Origin: Planctomycetota bacterium
GTDB lineage: Bacteria; Planctomycetota; Phycisphaerae; Phycisphaerales; UBA1924
Length of the DNA stretch: 64,000 bases
Direction of reading: 5' to 3'
Assembly: GCA_039819165.1 (NCBI GenBank)
Contig: JBCBSM010000001.1
Coordinates: 1,736,001-1,800,000, forward strand
Position 1 is the stretch's first letter, and each line of letters begins with the position of its first letter. This document shows positions 36,869-44,121 of the stretch, one piece after another. Position numbers and translations under genes: made by a program. The notes under the pieces are model-generated. The model ran no database searches. It was not told the DNA's origin and saw nothing but the letters and a program-made list of their open reading frames with translations.

Positions 36869-37384
36869 ATGTCCGACGCCGCCGCCACGCAGCTCTCGCC
36901 ACTCCTCCGCACGGGGCTGGATGCCCTGGCGTTCTCCCGCCGGCTGATGGACGGCCTAGTGCAGGCCACCCCCGGGGAGGAGTTCTTCCTGCCGGCCTGC
37001 GAGGGCACCAACCACGCCGGCTGGGTTGCGGGGCACATCGCCAACACCGATGCGGGGCTGATGCAGGCCGTCGGTGGCCCCAAGTCGATGCTCAACCCCA
37101 GGTGGAACGAGCTGTTCGGCGACGGCTCGACGTGCACGGCCGGCCCATCGGCCTACCCGTCGCGCGACGAGATCATCGACACGCTGGCGCGCACGCGCGC
37201 GGCGTTGCGGGACTGGCTCAGCGGGCTCAGCGAGGCCGAGTTGCTCGAGCCGATCGAGGGCGACCTCGGCCGGTTTGCGAACTCCCGGGCGATGCTCATG
37301 AGCTCGATCGCCTTCCACGAGGGCTTCCACAGCGGACAGGCCAGCGTGGCGCGCCGCGCCAACGGCCTGCCGTCGCTGTTCTGA
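36869..37384 (+). CDS. DinB-family protein
   Basis: 171 residues, all-helical DinB/YfiT-like fold with the metal triad H56 (WVAGHIANTD), H150 and H154 (AFHEGFHSGQ). The family includes thiol-dependent S-transferases and damage-inducible proteins of unclear role. An AAAGG site precedes the ATG. It is the first gene of a two-gene unit with the ArsR-SRPBCC fusion (31-nt gap), placed just behind the palindromic promoter. Confidence 0.87.
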   Translation: MSDAAATQLSPLLRTGLDALAFSRRLMDGLVQATPGEEFFLPACEGTNHAGWVAGHIANTDAGLMQAVGGPKSMLNPRWNELFGDGSTCTAGPSAYPSRDEIIDTLARTRAALRDWLSGLSEAELLEPIEGDLGRFANSRAMLMSSIAFHEGFHSGQASVARRANGLPSLF

Positions 37385-37414
37385 ACGGGCTCAGCGAAGA
37401 TCGGGAGGCTGCGC

Positions 37415-38224
37415 ATGGAGGCCACTTCCGATGGCGAGCTCGATGCGGTCTGGCGGGCGCTGGCCGACCCGACGCGTCGCTCGATCCTGGACCTGCTCCG
37501 CGGGGGCGGCCGGGCGACGACGGGGGAGTTGGTCGAGGCGTTCCCGGGCCTGTCGCGGTTCGCGGTGATGAAGCACCTGGGGGTGCTTGAGGACGCGGGG
37601 CTGGTGGTGTCCAGGAAGGACGGCCGGCGCAAGTGGAACCAGCTCAACGCCGTGCCGCTGCGTCGCGTGTACGAGCGTTGGGTCAGCAAGTACGAGGACC
37701 GCTGGGCGGGATCGCTCGTGGGCCTCAAGCGGCTCGTCGAGAGCCGGGGAGATGCAGCCATGCCGGTCGCCGAGATTGCCATCAGTGCGCGGATCATCCA
37801 GACCGAGATCGAGATCGACGCGCCCGCCGAGCGGGTGTTCGATGCCTACTTCGCCGACGCGCACAACTGGTTCTACGAGAGCGAGGAGAGCAGGCGGCAC
37901 ACCAAGACGATCTTCGAGCGGGAGCTGGGCGGGCGGTTCTACCTAGAGACCGTCCGCGACGACGGCCAGGTGGATCGCAACCTCATGGGCATCGTGACGC
38001 TGATCCGGCCCAACCGCAAGATCCGCCTGCGGGGAGACTGCACCATTCCCAGCGCCTTCGTGGCCAACATGACCATCGCCTTCGAGGAGCGGGATGGGCG
38101 GACGGTGGTCTCGGTCGAGCACCGCATGGCCGGCGAGTTCGACGAGGACCTGCCCGCGGGCTTCGAGGAGGGTTGGCAGGACGGGCTGCAGAAGCTCAAG
38201 GCGCTGGTGGAGTCGCGGAACTAG
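37415..38224 (+). CDS. ArsR-type regulator fused to SRPBCC (AHSA1-like) domain
   Basis: 269 residues. Residues 1-100 are a winged helix of the ArsR/SdpR type: VWRALADPTRRSILDLL, TTGELVEAFPGLSRFAVMKHLGVLEDAGLV and the wing RKDGRRKWNQL. No metal-binding CxC motif is present, so it is not a metal sensor of the classic kind. Residues ~120-265 form a START-like SRPBCC domain (IEIDAPAERVFDAYF to GFEEGWQDGLQKLKALV), a hydrophobic-cavity fold. In many genomes these two are separate, adjacent genes; here they are one chain, suggesting a one-component sensor. It probably represses its own operon at the palindrome 36795-36812. Confidence 0.87.
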   Translation: MEATSDGELDAVWRALADPTRRSILDLLRGGGRATTGELVEAFPGLSRFAVMKHLGVLEDAGLVVSRKDGRRKWNQLNAVPLRRVYERWVSKYEDRWAGSLVGLKRLVESRGDAAMPVAEIAISARIIQTEIEIDAPAERVFDAYFADAHNWFYESEESRRHTKTIFERELGGRFYLETVRDDGQVDRNLMGIVTLIRPNRKIRLRGDCTIPSAFVANMTIAFEERDGRTVVSVEHRMAGEFDEDLPAGFEEGWQDGLQKLKALVESRN

Positions 38225-39861
38225 CGCAGGCGGACCGTGTACTCGGCGGGTGCGAGCGGGGCGGCGGCGTCCACCTGCAGCGGCTGGACGAAGCCGCCGT
38301 CGCCCTCGAATCGCAGGGCGGAGACCGGCCGCACACGCCCCTGCCCGTCGATCGTGAGCGCCCGCACGCGATCCCAGGAGATGAGCACGGGCGGGACGCG
38401 GCCGCCATCCCACGCCGGGCCCTTGGATAGCCCCACCCGCCAGCCCTCGGGCGACACGTCCGCCGCGGTGATGTTGTTCGCTGCAAAGCGATTCTTGGCG
38501 AAGAGGTCACTCCGGCCATAGGCGTGGCGGACCACGGCCGTCGCCATGTGGTCCATCTGCCATGCGCTCCAGAAGCGCATGTCGTAGCGGCGCAGGCCCG
38601 TGTCGGCCTGCCGCCAGGCCTGCCGCGCGATGAGGATGACCGCGCCCCCGGGCGGGCCGGGGTGGGCCGCGACGATGGCCGCGGCGTCCTCCATGTCCAT
38701 CTGGGCGCGGACGCGCAGCGTGGTCTGGATCCCGACGAGGCTGATGGCCATCGCGAGCGCCGCCGCTGCCACAAGCAGGCGTCCACCGATGGCGACGAGC
38801 GCGGGAGCCGGAATACGCGCGGCGCTGATCGATGCGGCCAGCAGTACGCCGAGGAGCGGCAGGTAGAGGTGGCGGGCCTCGATCGGGCCCGTGCGGACGA
38901 CGATGAATGGGGTGAGTCCGAGCGCCGCCCAGGCGATGCCCGCGGCGGCCACGGGCCAGTGCCCGCGCTCGCCATCGGCATCCGGGCGGCGGGCAAGCGA
39001 CCACCACACCCCGGCAAGAACGGCGGCCGCGACGAGCGCCACGCCCCACGCGCCGAGGGCGGGCCAGGCCGTTTCGAGGCCGCCCAGCAGGAGGTGGCGG
39101 CCCCGCTCGCCCATGAGTTGGTCGGCCGAGCTCGCAAGGGCCGAGATGGCGCGTGGCCCCCAGTCGGAGGGGTCTACTAGTGTGCCGACGCCGCCCCGGT
39201 GGTTGGGCGGGGCCGTCATCATCGTCAGCGTGACGTACGCCACGCAGGGAAGCCCGATCGCGAGCGCCACGCCGATCGCTGATCGACGCCGCTGCAGCAA
39301 TGGGACAACGACGACCGCGGCGAGACAGGCCGCCGCCTGTTCGTTCAGGCAGCAGCAGAGGAACGCCAGCGCCGCGATCCCCGCGAGGCGCCTAGCCGCT
39401 CGCTCTTCGCCTGTCGAGCCGAGCGCGAGTCGGGCCGCGACGATCGCGACGATCGCGGAGAGCGCGGTGGGCATCGCGGCGGGCCAGTGCATGACGTCGT
39501 AGGCGATCGGCAGGGCCACGAAGAGCATGGCCGATGCGTCCGCCGCCGCGCCGCAGCCCAGCTTGCGCAGCCACCGCCAGAAGACGAGCACCAGCGAGAG
39601 GTGCGCCAGGGCGGTCAGCAGATTCGCAATCCAGGGCGCATCCCAGGTGAGGCTCACGAGGTGCCGGACCAGCACGAGCGACGCGGGCCTCCAGAACAGC
39701 GGGAGCCGCCAGAGGTCGACCGCGTCGGCGGCGCCGGTCGCGGGGTCGTTGACCGCCCAGGTGTAGTCGTCGCGGGTCTTGCCGAGGTCTCCGCCGTAGA
39801 ACGCGCCGGCGAGCAGCCACAGCAATAGGAGCAGCACGAGGAACGGCAGGACGCGTCTCAC
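38221..39861 (-). CDS. Polytopic membrane protein, probable GT-C-type glycosyltransferase
   Basis: 546 residues from a GTG at 39861 that overlaps the LAB_N gene stop by 4 nt. About ten hydrophobic helices (first VLPFLVLLLLLWLLAGAFYGG) are followed by a C-terminal soluble domain of about 150 residues ending APAEYTVRLR. An acidic motif after helix 1 (GGDLGKTRDDYTWA) is placed like the catalytic Asp loop of GT-C glycosyltransferases such as ArnT/PMT. Being third in an operon with a GT2 transferase and a LAB_N protein supports a role in glycolipid or glycan modification; this is inference. The long frame upstream to 40152 is a shadow. Confidence 0.72.
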   Translation of the reverse strand: MRRVLPFLVLLLLLWLLAGAFYGGDLGKTRDDYTWAVNDPATGAADAVDLWRLPLFWRPASLVLVRHLVSLTWDAPWIANLLTALAHLSLVLVFWRWLRKLGCGAAADASAMLFVALPIAYDVMHWPAAMPTALSAIVAIVAARLALGSTGEERAARRLAGIAALAFLCCCLNEQAAACLAAVVVVPLLQRRRSAIGVALAIGLPCVAYVTLTMMTAPPNHRGGVGTLVDPSDWGPRAISALASSADQLMGERGRHLLLGGLETAWPALGAWGVALVAAAVLAGVWWSLARRPDADGERGHWPVAAAGIAWAALGLTPFIVVRTGPIEARHLYLPLLGVLLAASISAARIPAPALVAIGGRLLVAAAALAMAISLVGIQTTLRVRAQMDMEDAAAIVAAHPGPPGGAVILIARQAWRQADTGLRRYDMRFWSAWQMDHMATAVVRHAYGRSDLFAKNRFAANNITAADVSPEGWRVGLSKGPAWDGGRVPPVLISWDRVRALTIDGQGRVRPVSALRFEGDGGFVQPLQVDAAAPLAPAEYTVRLR

Positions 39862-40523
39862 GCGGGCGCATCCGAGTGTGCATGCGCCGGCGCGCGGCGC
39901 TGGGTGCGTCGCCGCTGCTTGTGGATGAGCCGGAGGTTGCGGGCGTAGATCACCACGCCGGTGGACTGGCCCAGCACGCCGACTGGGTCCTGCCGCCAGA
40001 CAAAGTAGGCGAACAAGCCAACGCCGCCGAGGAGGCTGAGCCACCAGAAGGCTTCGGGCACGACGCTGTCGCGCTTCTTCTCGCTGACAACCCATTGGAT
40101 GAGCATGCGGCCGAAGAAGGCCAGCTGCGCGCCGAGCCCGACGGCCACCCACACGAGGCTGCCCCAGTGCGTGATGTTGAGCAGGCGGAAGATCCAGTTG
40201 TCGCGGTTGGCCAGGACGCTGGCGTGCATGGACTCACCGAAGCGCTCCGCGAACGCGCGGTCGCCCATCGGGCCGAGGGTCTCGCCGTTGCGATAGAGCA
40301 CGCGGAAGCGGTGGCCGCCGCCGGACTGGGGCAACACTTCGACCTTGCCCCGCTCGGTGCCGATGCGGAAGGGCACGCCGATGGCGCCGTCCTGCACGTC
40401 GACGCTGGTGGGCCCGGTGACGAGGTACAGCCCGAGCAATAGCAGGAGCACCATCGCGAGGATGGGCTCCCACTTCACCCGGCGGCCAGTGAGCCGCTCG
40501 AGCAGGCGATCAACGGCCCGCAC
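39858..40523 (-). CDS. Lipid-A-disaccharide synthase N-terminal (LAB_N) domain protein
   Basis: 221 residues. An N-terminal helix (about 16-34) and a short periplasmic-looking segment are followed by the LAB_N block: QLAFFGRMLIQWVVSEKKRDSVVPEAFWWLSLLGGVGLFAYFVWRQDPVGVLGQ in overview, with STGVVIYARNLRLI at the end. Free-standing LAB_N proteins are small membrane proteins often next to GT2 enzymes that act on undecaprenyl-phosphate sugars. The GTG at 40523 lies inside the end of the GT2 gene (14-nt overlap) and its stop overlaps the next gene, so the three are translationally coupled. Confidence 0.87.
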   Translation of the reverse strand: MRAVDRLLERLTGRRVKWEPILAMVLLLLLGLYLVTGPTSVDVQDGAIGVPFRIGTERGKVEVLPQSGGGHRFRVLYRNGETLGPMGDRAFAERFGESMHASVLANRDNWIFRLLNITHWGSLVWVAVGLGAQLAFFGRMLIQWVVSEKKRDSVVPEAFWWLSLLGGVGLFAYFVWRQDPVGVLGQSTGVVIYARNLRLIHKQRRRTQRRAPAHAHSDAPA

Positions 40524-41358
40524 CGGTGAGTTCCTGGGCGGCGGCCTCGGGCGTTGCGGAGCGTTCGATGCGCTCGGCGGCGATCGGCCGGCGGCGGTTG
40601 CCCATCCAGCGGATGGCGAAGCAGTCGATGAGCCCCGGAATCGCCCGCTTGCCCACGCCCATGCCGTACTTGGTCTCGCCGCTGTGGCGGTGTCGGTGGT
40701 TGACGGGCAGCTCCACGACTCGATAGCCCATCTGCCGAGCCGTAACGGGGATGAAGCGGTGGGCGCCCTTGAACTCCAGGGGCAGCCGCAGCGCGATCTC
40801 GCGGTGCATGACGCGGAGCGAGCAGCCGGTATCGCGGATGGTGTCGCCCAGCAGCATGCGGCGGAACGCCCGGCCAACGAGCGAGGTGTACCTGCGGTGC
40901 CAGGCGTCGCCCTGGCTGCGGGCGGCCGAGCGATCGCCCTGGACCATCTGGGCGTCGGTGCGGTCCATCTCCTCGAGCAGGCGTGGCAGGTCGGCGGGAT
41001 CGTTCTGGAGGTCGGCGTCGAGGGTGGCGATCAGTTCGCCGTATGCCGCCCGGAAGCCCACGTAGAACGCCGCCGATTGGCCGTTGCCGAGGCCTGGGGG
41101 CGTGCCGGCCGTCGCGATGCACCGCAGCTCGGGCGCGACGGCCATGGCGTCGACGATGCGCTGGCGGGTGGCGTCGGTGGAGCCGTCGTCGACGAGCACG
41201 ATCTCGAAGTGGATGCCGAGCGGCCGGAGTGCGCTGCAGATCTCCTCGACGAGCGCGCGGACGTTGCCCTCCTCGTTGTGGGCGGGCGCGACCACCGAGA
41301 GCCGCAGCGGGGACGCTTCGTCGGACACCGGCAAGGGTAGGGGCGGCCGCCGTGGCAT
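40510..41358 (-). CDS. Glycosyltransferase family 2 (polyprenyl-phosphate sugar transferase-like)
   Basis: 282 residues. LSVVAPAHNEEGNVRALVEEI, VLVDDGSTDATRQRI and the DxD-equivalent TLDADLQNDPADLPRLLEEM are GT2 signatures; FRRMLLGDTIRDTGCSLRVM and HRHRHSGETKYGMG match dolichol/undecaprenyl-phosphate mannose or aminoarabinose transferases (DPM1/ArnC class). There are no C-terminal membrane helices, so membrane attachment is probably supplied by the coupled LAB_N protein. ATG at 41358 is used; a GTG ten codons later (VSDEASP) is possible. Confidence 0.9.
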   Translation of the reverse strand: MPRRPPLPLPVSDEASPLRLSVVAPAHNEEGNVRALVEEICSALRPLGIHFEIVLVDDGSTDATRQRIVDAMAVAPELRCIATAGTPPGLGNGQSAAFYVGFRAAYGELIATLDADLQNDPADLPRLLEEMDRTDAQMVQGDRSAARSQGDAWHRRYTSLVGRAFRRMLLGDTIRDTGCSLRVMHREIALRLPLEFKGAHRFIPVTARQMGYRVVELPVNHRHRHSGETKYGMGVGKRAIPGLIDCFAIRWMGNRRRPIAAERIERSATPEAAAQELTGAGR

Positions 41359-41393
41359 GGCACGCAGGGCGCGAGGTTGCCTAGCCTGATTCC

Positions 41394-41792
41394 ATGCACC
41401 TGCGGCACAGCGATCACGACCACGGCCCGAAGGAGGTGCCGGTGACGTTCGTCCTCGAGGACCCCCAGGGCCTGACCGACACCGATCAGGCCGAGTGGGA
41501 GGTGCTCGCGGCCAAGGGCGAGCACCTGCTGGAGGTCGCCGTCGAGAACGGCATCAACATCGAGCACGCCTGCGGCGGGGTGTGCGCGTGCTCGACGTGC
41601 CACGTGTACGTCGAGAAGGGCCTGGACCAGGTGACCGAGGCCACCGAGGCCGAAGAGGATCGCGTCGAAGAGGCACCGGGGCTGCAGATCAACAGCCGGC
41701 TGAGCTGCCAGTGCGAGATCGAGGGCGACGGCCCGATCACGGTGCGGGTGCCCGCGTGGAACCGCAACGCCGTCAAGGAAGTGCCGCACTAG
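41394..41792 (+). CDS. [2Fe-2S] ferredoxin, ISC/adrenodoxin type
   Basis: 132 residues. Cluster ligands follow the C-x5-C-x2-C...C pattern: C60, C66, C69 and C105 (HACGGVCACSTC and SRLSCQC), plus extra cysteines C64 and C107. VTFVLEDPQG and EEAPGLQINSRLSCQ are typical of the electron donor used in Fe-S assembly and by some oxygenases. A His/Asp-rich N-terminus (MHLRHSDHDHG) is unusual. It is divergent from the GT2 gene and unaccompanied by other isc genes, so its redox partner is unknown. Confidence 0.92.
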   Translation: MHLRHSDHDHGPKEVPVTFVLEDPQGLTDTDQAEWEVLAAKGEHLLEVAVENGINIEHACGGVCACSTCHVYVEKGLDQVTEATEAEEDRVEEAPGLQINSRLSCQCEIEGDGPITVRVPAWNRNAVKEVPH

Positions 41793-41852
41793 GACCGAGG
41801 CGGGATGGCCCGCGGGGCCGCTCGCCCGCAACCGGCCGCGGGTGGTCGCGGT

Positions 41853-41869
41853 ATCGTTGTTACAACAAT
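41853..41869. promoter_or_regulatory. Palindromic operator upstream of MarR gene
   Basis: ATCGTTGT-T-ACAACAAT is an 8-1-8 inverted repeat with one mismatch, 12 nt before the MarR start codon. Its core TTGT-TACA-ACAA recurs as TTGT-TTAG-ACAA in front of the pirin gene. MarR regulators commonly repress themselves from such a site. Confidence 0.6.
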
Positions 41870-41881
41870 GGTGTGTACCTG

Positions 41882-42346
41882 ATGGCGCGAAGCCTGCGCG
41901 AACAAATCGGCAAGAAGCAGCCCTTCGAACAGGCCGAGGAAGAGGCCTACCTGAACATCGTGCGGACGGCCGCGGCGCTGCAGTGCGAGTTCCAGCGGCT
42001 GTTCAAGCAGCACGGCCTGGGCGAGAGCGGCTACAACGTGCTGCGCATCCTGCACGCCGCGGGCCGCGACGGCCGAACGTGGAGCGAGATCCGCGGCGAG
42101 ATGGTCGTGCCCGCGCCCGACGCCACGCGGGTGATCGCCCGGCTCGAGCGAGACGAGCTGGTCACGCGGGAGCCCGACGCCGCCGACGGCCGGGTCATCC
42201 GCGTGCGGATCACGCGGCGTGGATCGGGGCTGATCCGCCGGCTGCAGGGGCCGGTGCGGGCGCTGCACGACGAGTTGCTGGGGCACGTGCCCGACGGCGA
42301 GCTGCGCCGCCTGAGCCGGTTGCTCGAGCGTACCCGCGACGGCTAG
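41882..42346 (+). CDS. MarR-family transcriptional regulator
   Basis: 154 residues with the MarR winged helix: AALQCEFQRLFKQHGLGESGYNVLRILHAAG leads to the recognition helix region PAPDATRVIARLERDELVTREP and the wing DAADGRVIRVRITRRGSGLI. Dimerisation helices lie at both ends. An isolated Cys near residue 40 (LQCEFQRL) might sense oxidants, as in some MarR proteins, but this is only a position. The start is the ATG at 41882, just after the palindrome; the longer frame is antisense or overlaps ferredoxin. It lies upstream of pirin and SnoaL-like genes that carry a related operator. Confidence 0.9.
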   Translation: MARSLREQIGKKQPFEQAEEEAYLNIVRTAAALQCEFQRLFKQHGLGESGYNVLRILHAAGRDGRTWSEIRGEMVVPAPDATRVIARLERDELVTREPDAADGRVIRVRITRRGSGLIRRLQGPVRALHDELLGHVPDGELRRLSRLLERTRDG

Positions 42347-42417
42347 GGACCTCCCGAACACTCGCCCAGCAAGGACGGCATCGAGGGGGCTTGATTCCCA
42401 TCGATGGGGGCATAAAG

Positions 42418-42429
42418 TTGTTTAGACAA
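42418..42429. promoter_or_regulatory. TTGT-N4-ACAA operator in pirin promoter
   Basis: TTGTTTAGACAA lies 110 nt before the pirin ATG. It directly follows a -10-like TAAAGT (42413-42418) that is 16 nt from a -35-like TTGATT (42391-42396), so a bound repressor would cover the promoter. The half-sites match those of the MarR operator at 41857-41868. Confidence 0.55.
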
Positions 42430-42538
42430 GTGCTTGCCCGGTCACGCGGACCATCGCACCGTAGCACGAGATGTTCCGACGCAGCGGCGCACCGCCGGAA
42501 GAGCCGCGTCGCAGGAACGCCGCGAAGGGAGCAGTACG

Positions 42539-43249
42539 ATGATCGAGATCCGATCGGCCGCGGGACGGGGCACGACCAACCTGGGCTGGCTGGACAGCCG
42601 GCACACCTTCGCCTTTGGCCGGGGCTTTCCGGCGGACGGCGAGCCCCACGCCATGGGCTTCCGCGGGCTGCGGGTGATCAACGACGACCGCATCGCCGCG
42701 GGCGCGGGCTTCCAGACCCACCCGCACGACAACATGGAGATCCTCTCCTACGTCCTGGAGGGCGGACTCGAGCACAAGGACTCGATGGGCACGGTGCAGA
42801 CCATCCGCCCCGGAGACTTCCAGCTGACCAGCGCGGGCACGGGCATCACGCACAGCGAGTACAACCCCAGCGATGAGGAGCCCGGCCGCTTCATCCAGAT
42901 CTGGATCAAGCCCAGCGAACGGGACATCGAGCCGAGCTACGCGGTGCTCACGCACGACGCGGAGGCGGCCCGCAATGCGCTGCGGCCGGTGGCCAGCCCG
43001 GATGGCGCCGCCGGCAGCATGCGGATGCACGCCGACGCGCGGGTGTACGTCTCGGAGCTGGACGCGGGCGAGCGGGTGTCGCTCGGGCTCGGGGCCGACC
43101 GGCACGCCTGGGTGCAGGTGGCGCGGGGCACGGTCCGCGTCGGCGAGCACTCGCTCGTCGAGGGCGACGGCGCGGCCATCAGCGACGAATCGGAGGTCAC
43201 CATCGACGCCACGAGCGGCGCCGAGGTGCTGGTGTTCGACCTGCCGTAG
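42539..43249 (+). CDS. Pirin-family bicupin protein
   Basis: 236 residues. The N-terminal cupin carries the metal ligands in THPHDNMEILSYVLEG and LEHKDS, with the final Glu/His region TSAGTGITHSEYNPS; this matches pirins such as YhhW, some of which have quercetin dioxygenase activity. AAGGGAG 8 nt upstream fixes the ATG at 42539. It heads a two-gene unit with the SnoaL-like gene, with its own promoter and MarR-type operator, and is a probable target of the adjacent MarR regulator. Confidence 0.92.
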   Translation: MIEIRSAAGRGTTNLGWLDSRHTFAFGRGFPADGEPHAMGFRGLRVINDDRIAAGAGFQTHPHDNMEILSYVLEGGLEHKDSMGTVQTIRPGDFQLTSAGTGITHSEYNPSDEEPGRFIQIWIKPSERDIEPSYAVLTHDAEAARNALRPVASPDGAAGSMRMHADARVYVSELDAGERVSLGLGADRHAWVQVARGTVRVGEHSLVEGDGAAISDESEVTIDATSGAEVLVFDLP

Positions 43250-43294
43250 TGGGTCGAACGAGATCACGAACCGCTCACCACGAGGAGCAACGCC

Positions 43295-43651
43295 ATGAGC
43301 GACCTGAGCAGCAAGGTGCACGACCTGATCGACAAGATGAAGAACGGCCAGATCCTGGAGGCCTTCGACCAGTACTACGCCGACGGCGTGGTGATGCAGG
43401 AGAACGCCGAGACGCCCACGGAGGGCAAGGCCGCCAACCGCGAGCGGGAGCAGCAGTTCCTGGCGAGCATCGGCGAATGGAAGAGCCTGTGGATCGACAA
43501 CGTCGCGATCGATGAGCAGGCCGGCGTCGCCTTCATCGAGTACGGCTTCAACTTCGTGAACACCGACGGCCAGGACATCACCTACCAGCAGGCGACGCGG
43601 CAGACCTGGAAGGACGGCCAGATTACTAGCGAGCGGTTCTACCACGGCTGA
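43295..43651 (+). CDS. SnoaL-like / NTF2-fold protein
   Basis: 118 residues with a SnoaL/NTF2-type cone fold: an N-terminal helix (VHDLIDKMKNGQILEAFDQYYADG), the VVMQENAETPTEGKAANREREQQFL segment, then strands VAFIEYGFNFVNTDG and YQQATRQTWKDGQITSERFY. Members are isomerases, hydrolases or of unknown role. AGGAG precedes the ATG. It lies 45 nt behind pirin on the same strand and is probably co-regulated. Confidence 0.85.
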   Translation: MSDLSSKVHDLIDKMKNGQILEAFDQYYADGVVMQENAETPTEGKAANREREQQFLASIGEWKSLWIDNVAIDEQAGVAFIEYGFNFVNTDGQDITYQQATRQTWKDGQITSERFYHG

Positions 43652-43683
43652 GCCGGGCCCCACCGCCGGCCTCGCGGGCCTGC

Positions 43684-44121
43684 CTACCGCACCCGGGCGA
43701 TCACCTTGAGTTCCACGGCGATGGGCGCGTCCCCTCCCTGCGGCAGCCGGCTGACCTCGATGGTCGTGCGGCAGGGATTGGGCTTGCCCTCACCCGCGAA
43801 GGCCTGCTTCCAGAGTTCGTTGAAGGTCGCGAAGTCCCGCGGCAGGTCGGTCAGGTAGGCCTGCACGTCGACGATGTCCTCGAAGCGTGCGCCCGCGGCT
43901 TCCACGACGGCGCGGACGTTGTCGAAGCACGAGCGGCACTGCGCAGCGAAGTCATAGTCGATGAGCGCGCCCGAGGCGTCGAGCGTCACGCCCGGCACCG
44001 TGTTGGCCCCCGGCGACCGCGGACCGACGCCCGAGCAGAAGAGCAGGTCGCCCACCCGGCGGGCGTGCGGGTAGGCTCCGACGGGTCGGGGCGCGTCATC
44101 GGTTCGGATCGCGTCGCTCAT
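43684..44121 (-). CDS. RidA-family protein, 2-aminomuconate deaminase-like
   Basis: 145 residues, RidA/YjgF fold. PVGAYPHARRVGDLLFCSGVGPRSP at the start and the VDVQAYLTDLPRDFATFNELW and RTTIEVSRLP blocks resemble 2-aminomuconate deaminases more than canonical imine-deaminating RidA. The catalytic Arg is in CRTTIEV. Its ATG overlaps the stop of the ALDH gene (ATGA), and ALDH8A1-like features of that neighbour support the same pathway: 2-aminomuconate to 4-oxalocrotonate in tryptophan or aminophenol breakdown. Longer frames to 44847 are shadows. Confidence 0.87.
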   Translation of the reverse strand: MSDAIRTDDAPRPVGAYPHARRVGDLLFCSGVGPRSPGANTVPGVTLDASGALIDYDFAAQCRSCFDNVRAVVEAAGARFEDIVDVQAYLTDLPRDFATFNELWKQAFAGEGKPNPCRTTIEVSRLPQGGDAPIAVELKVIARVR

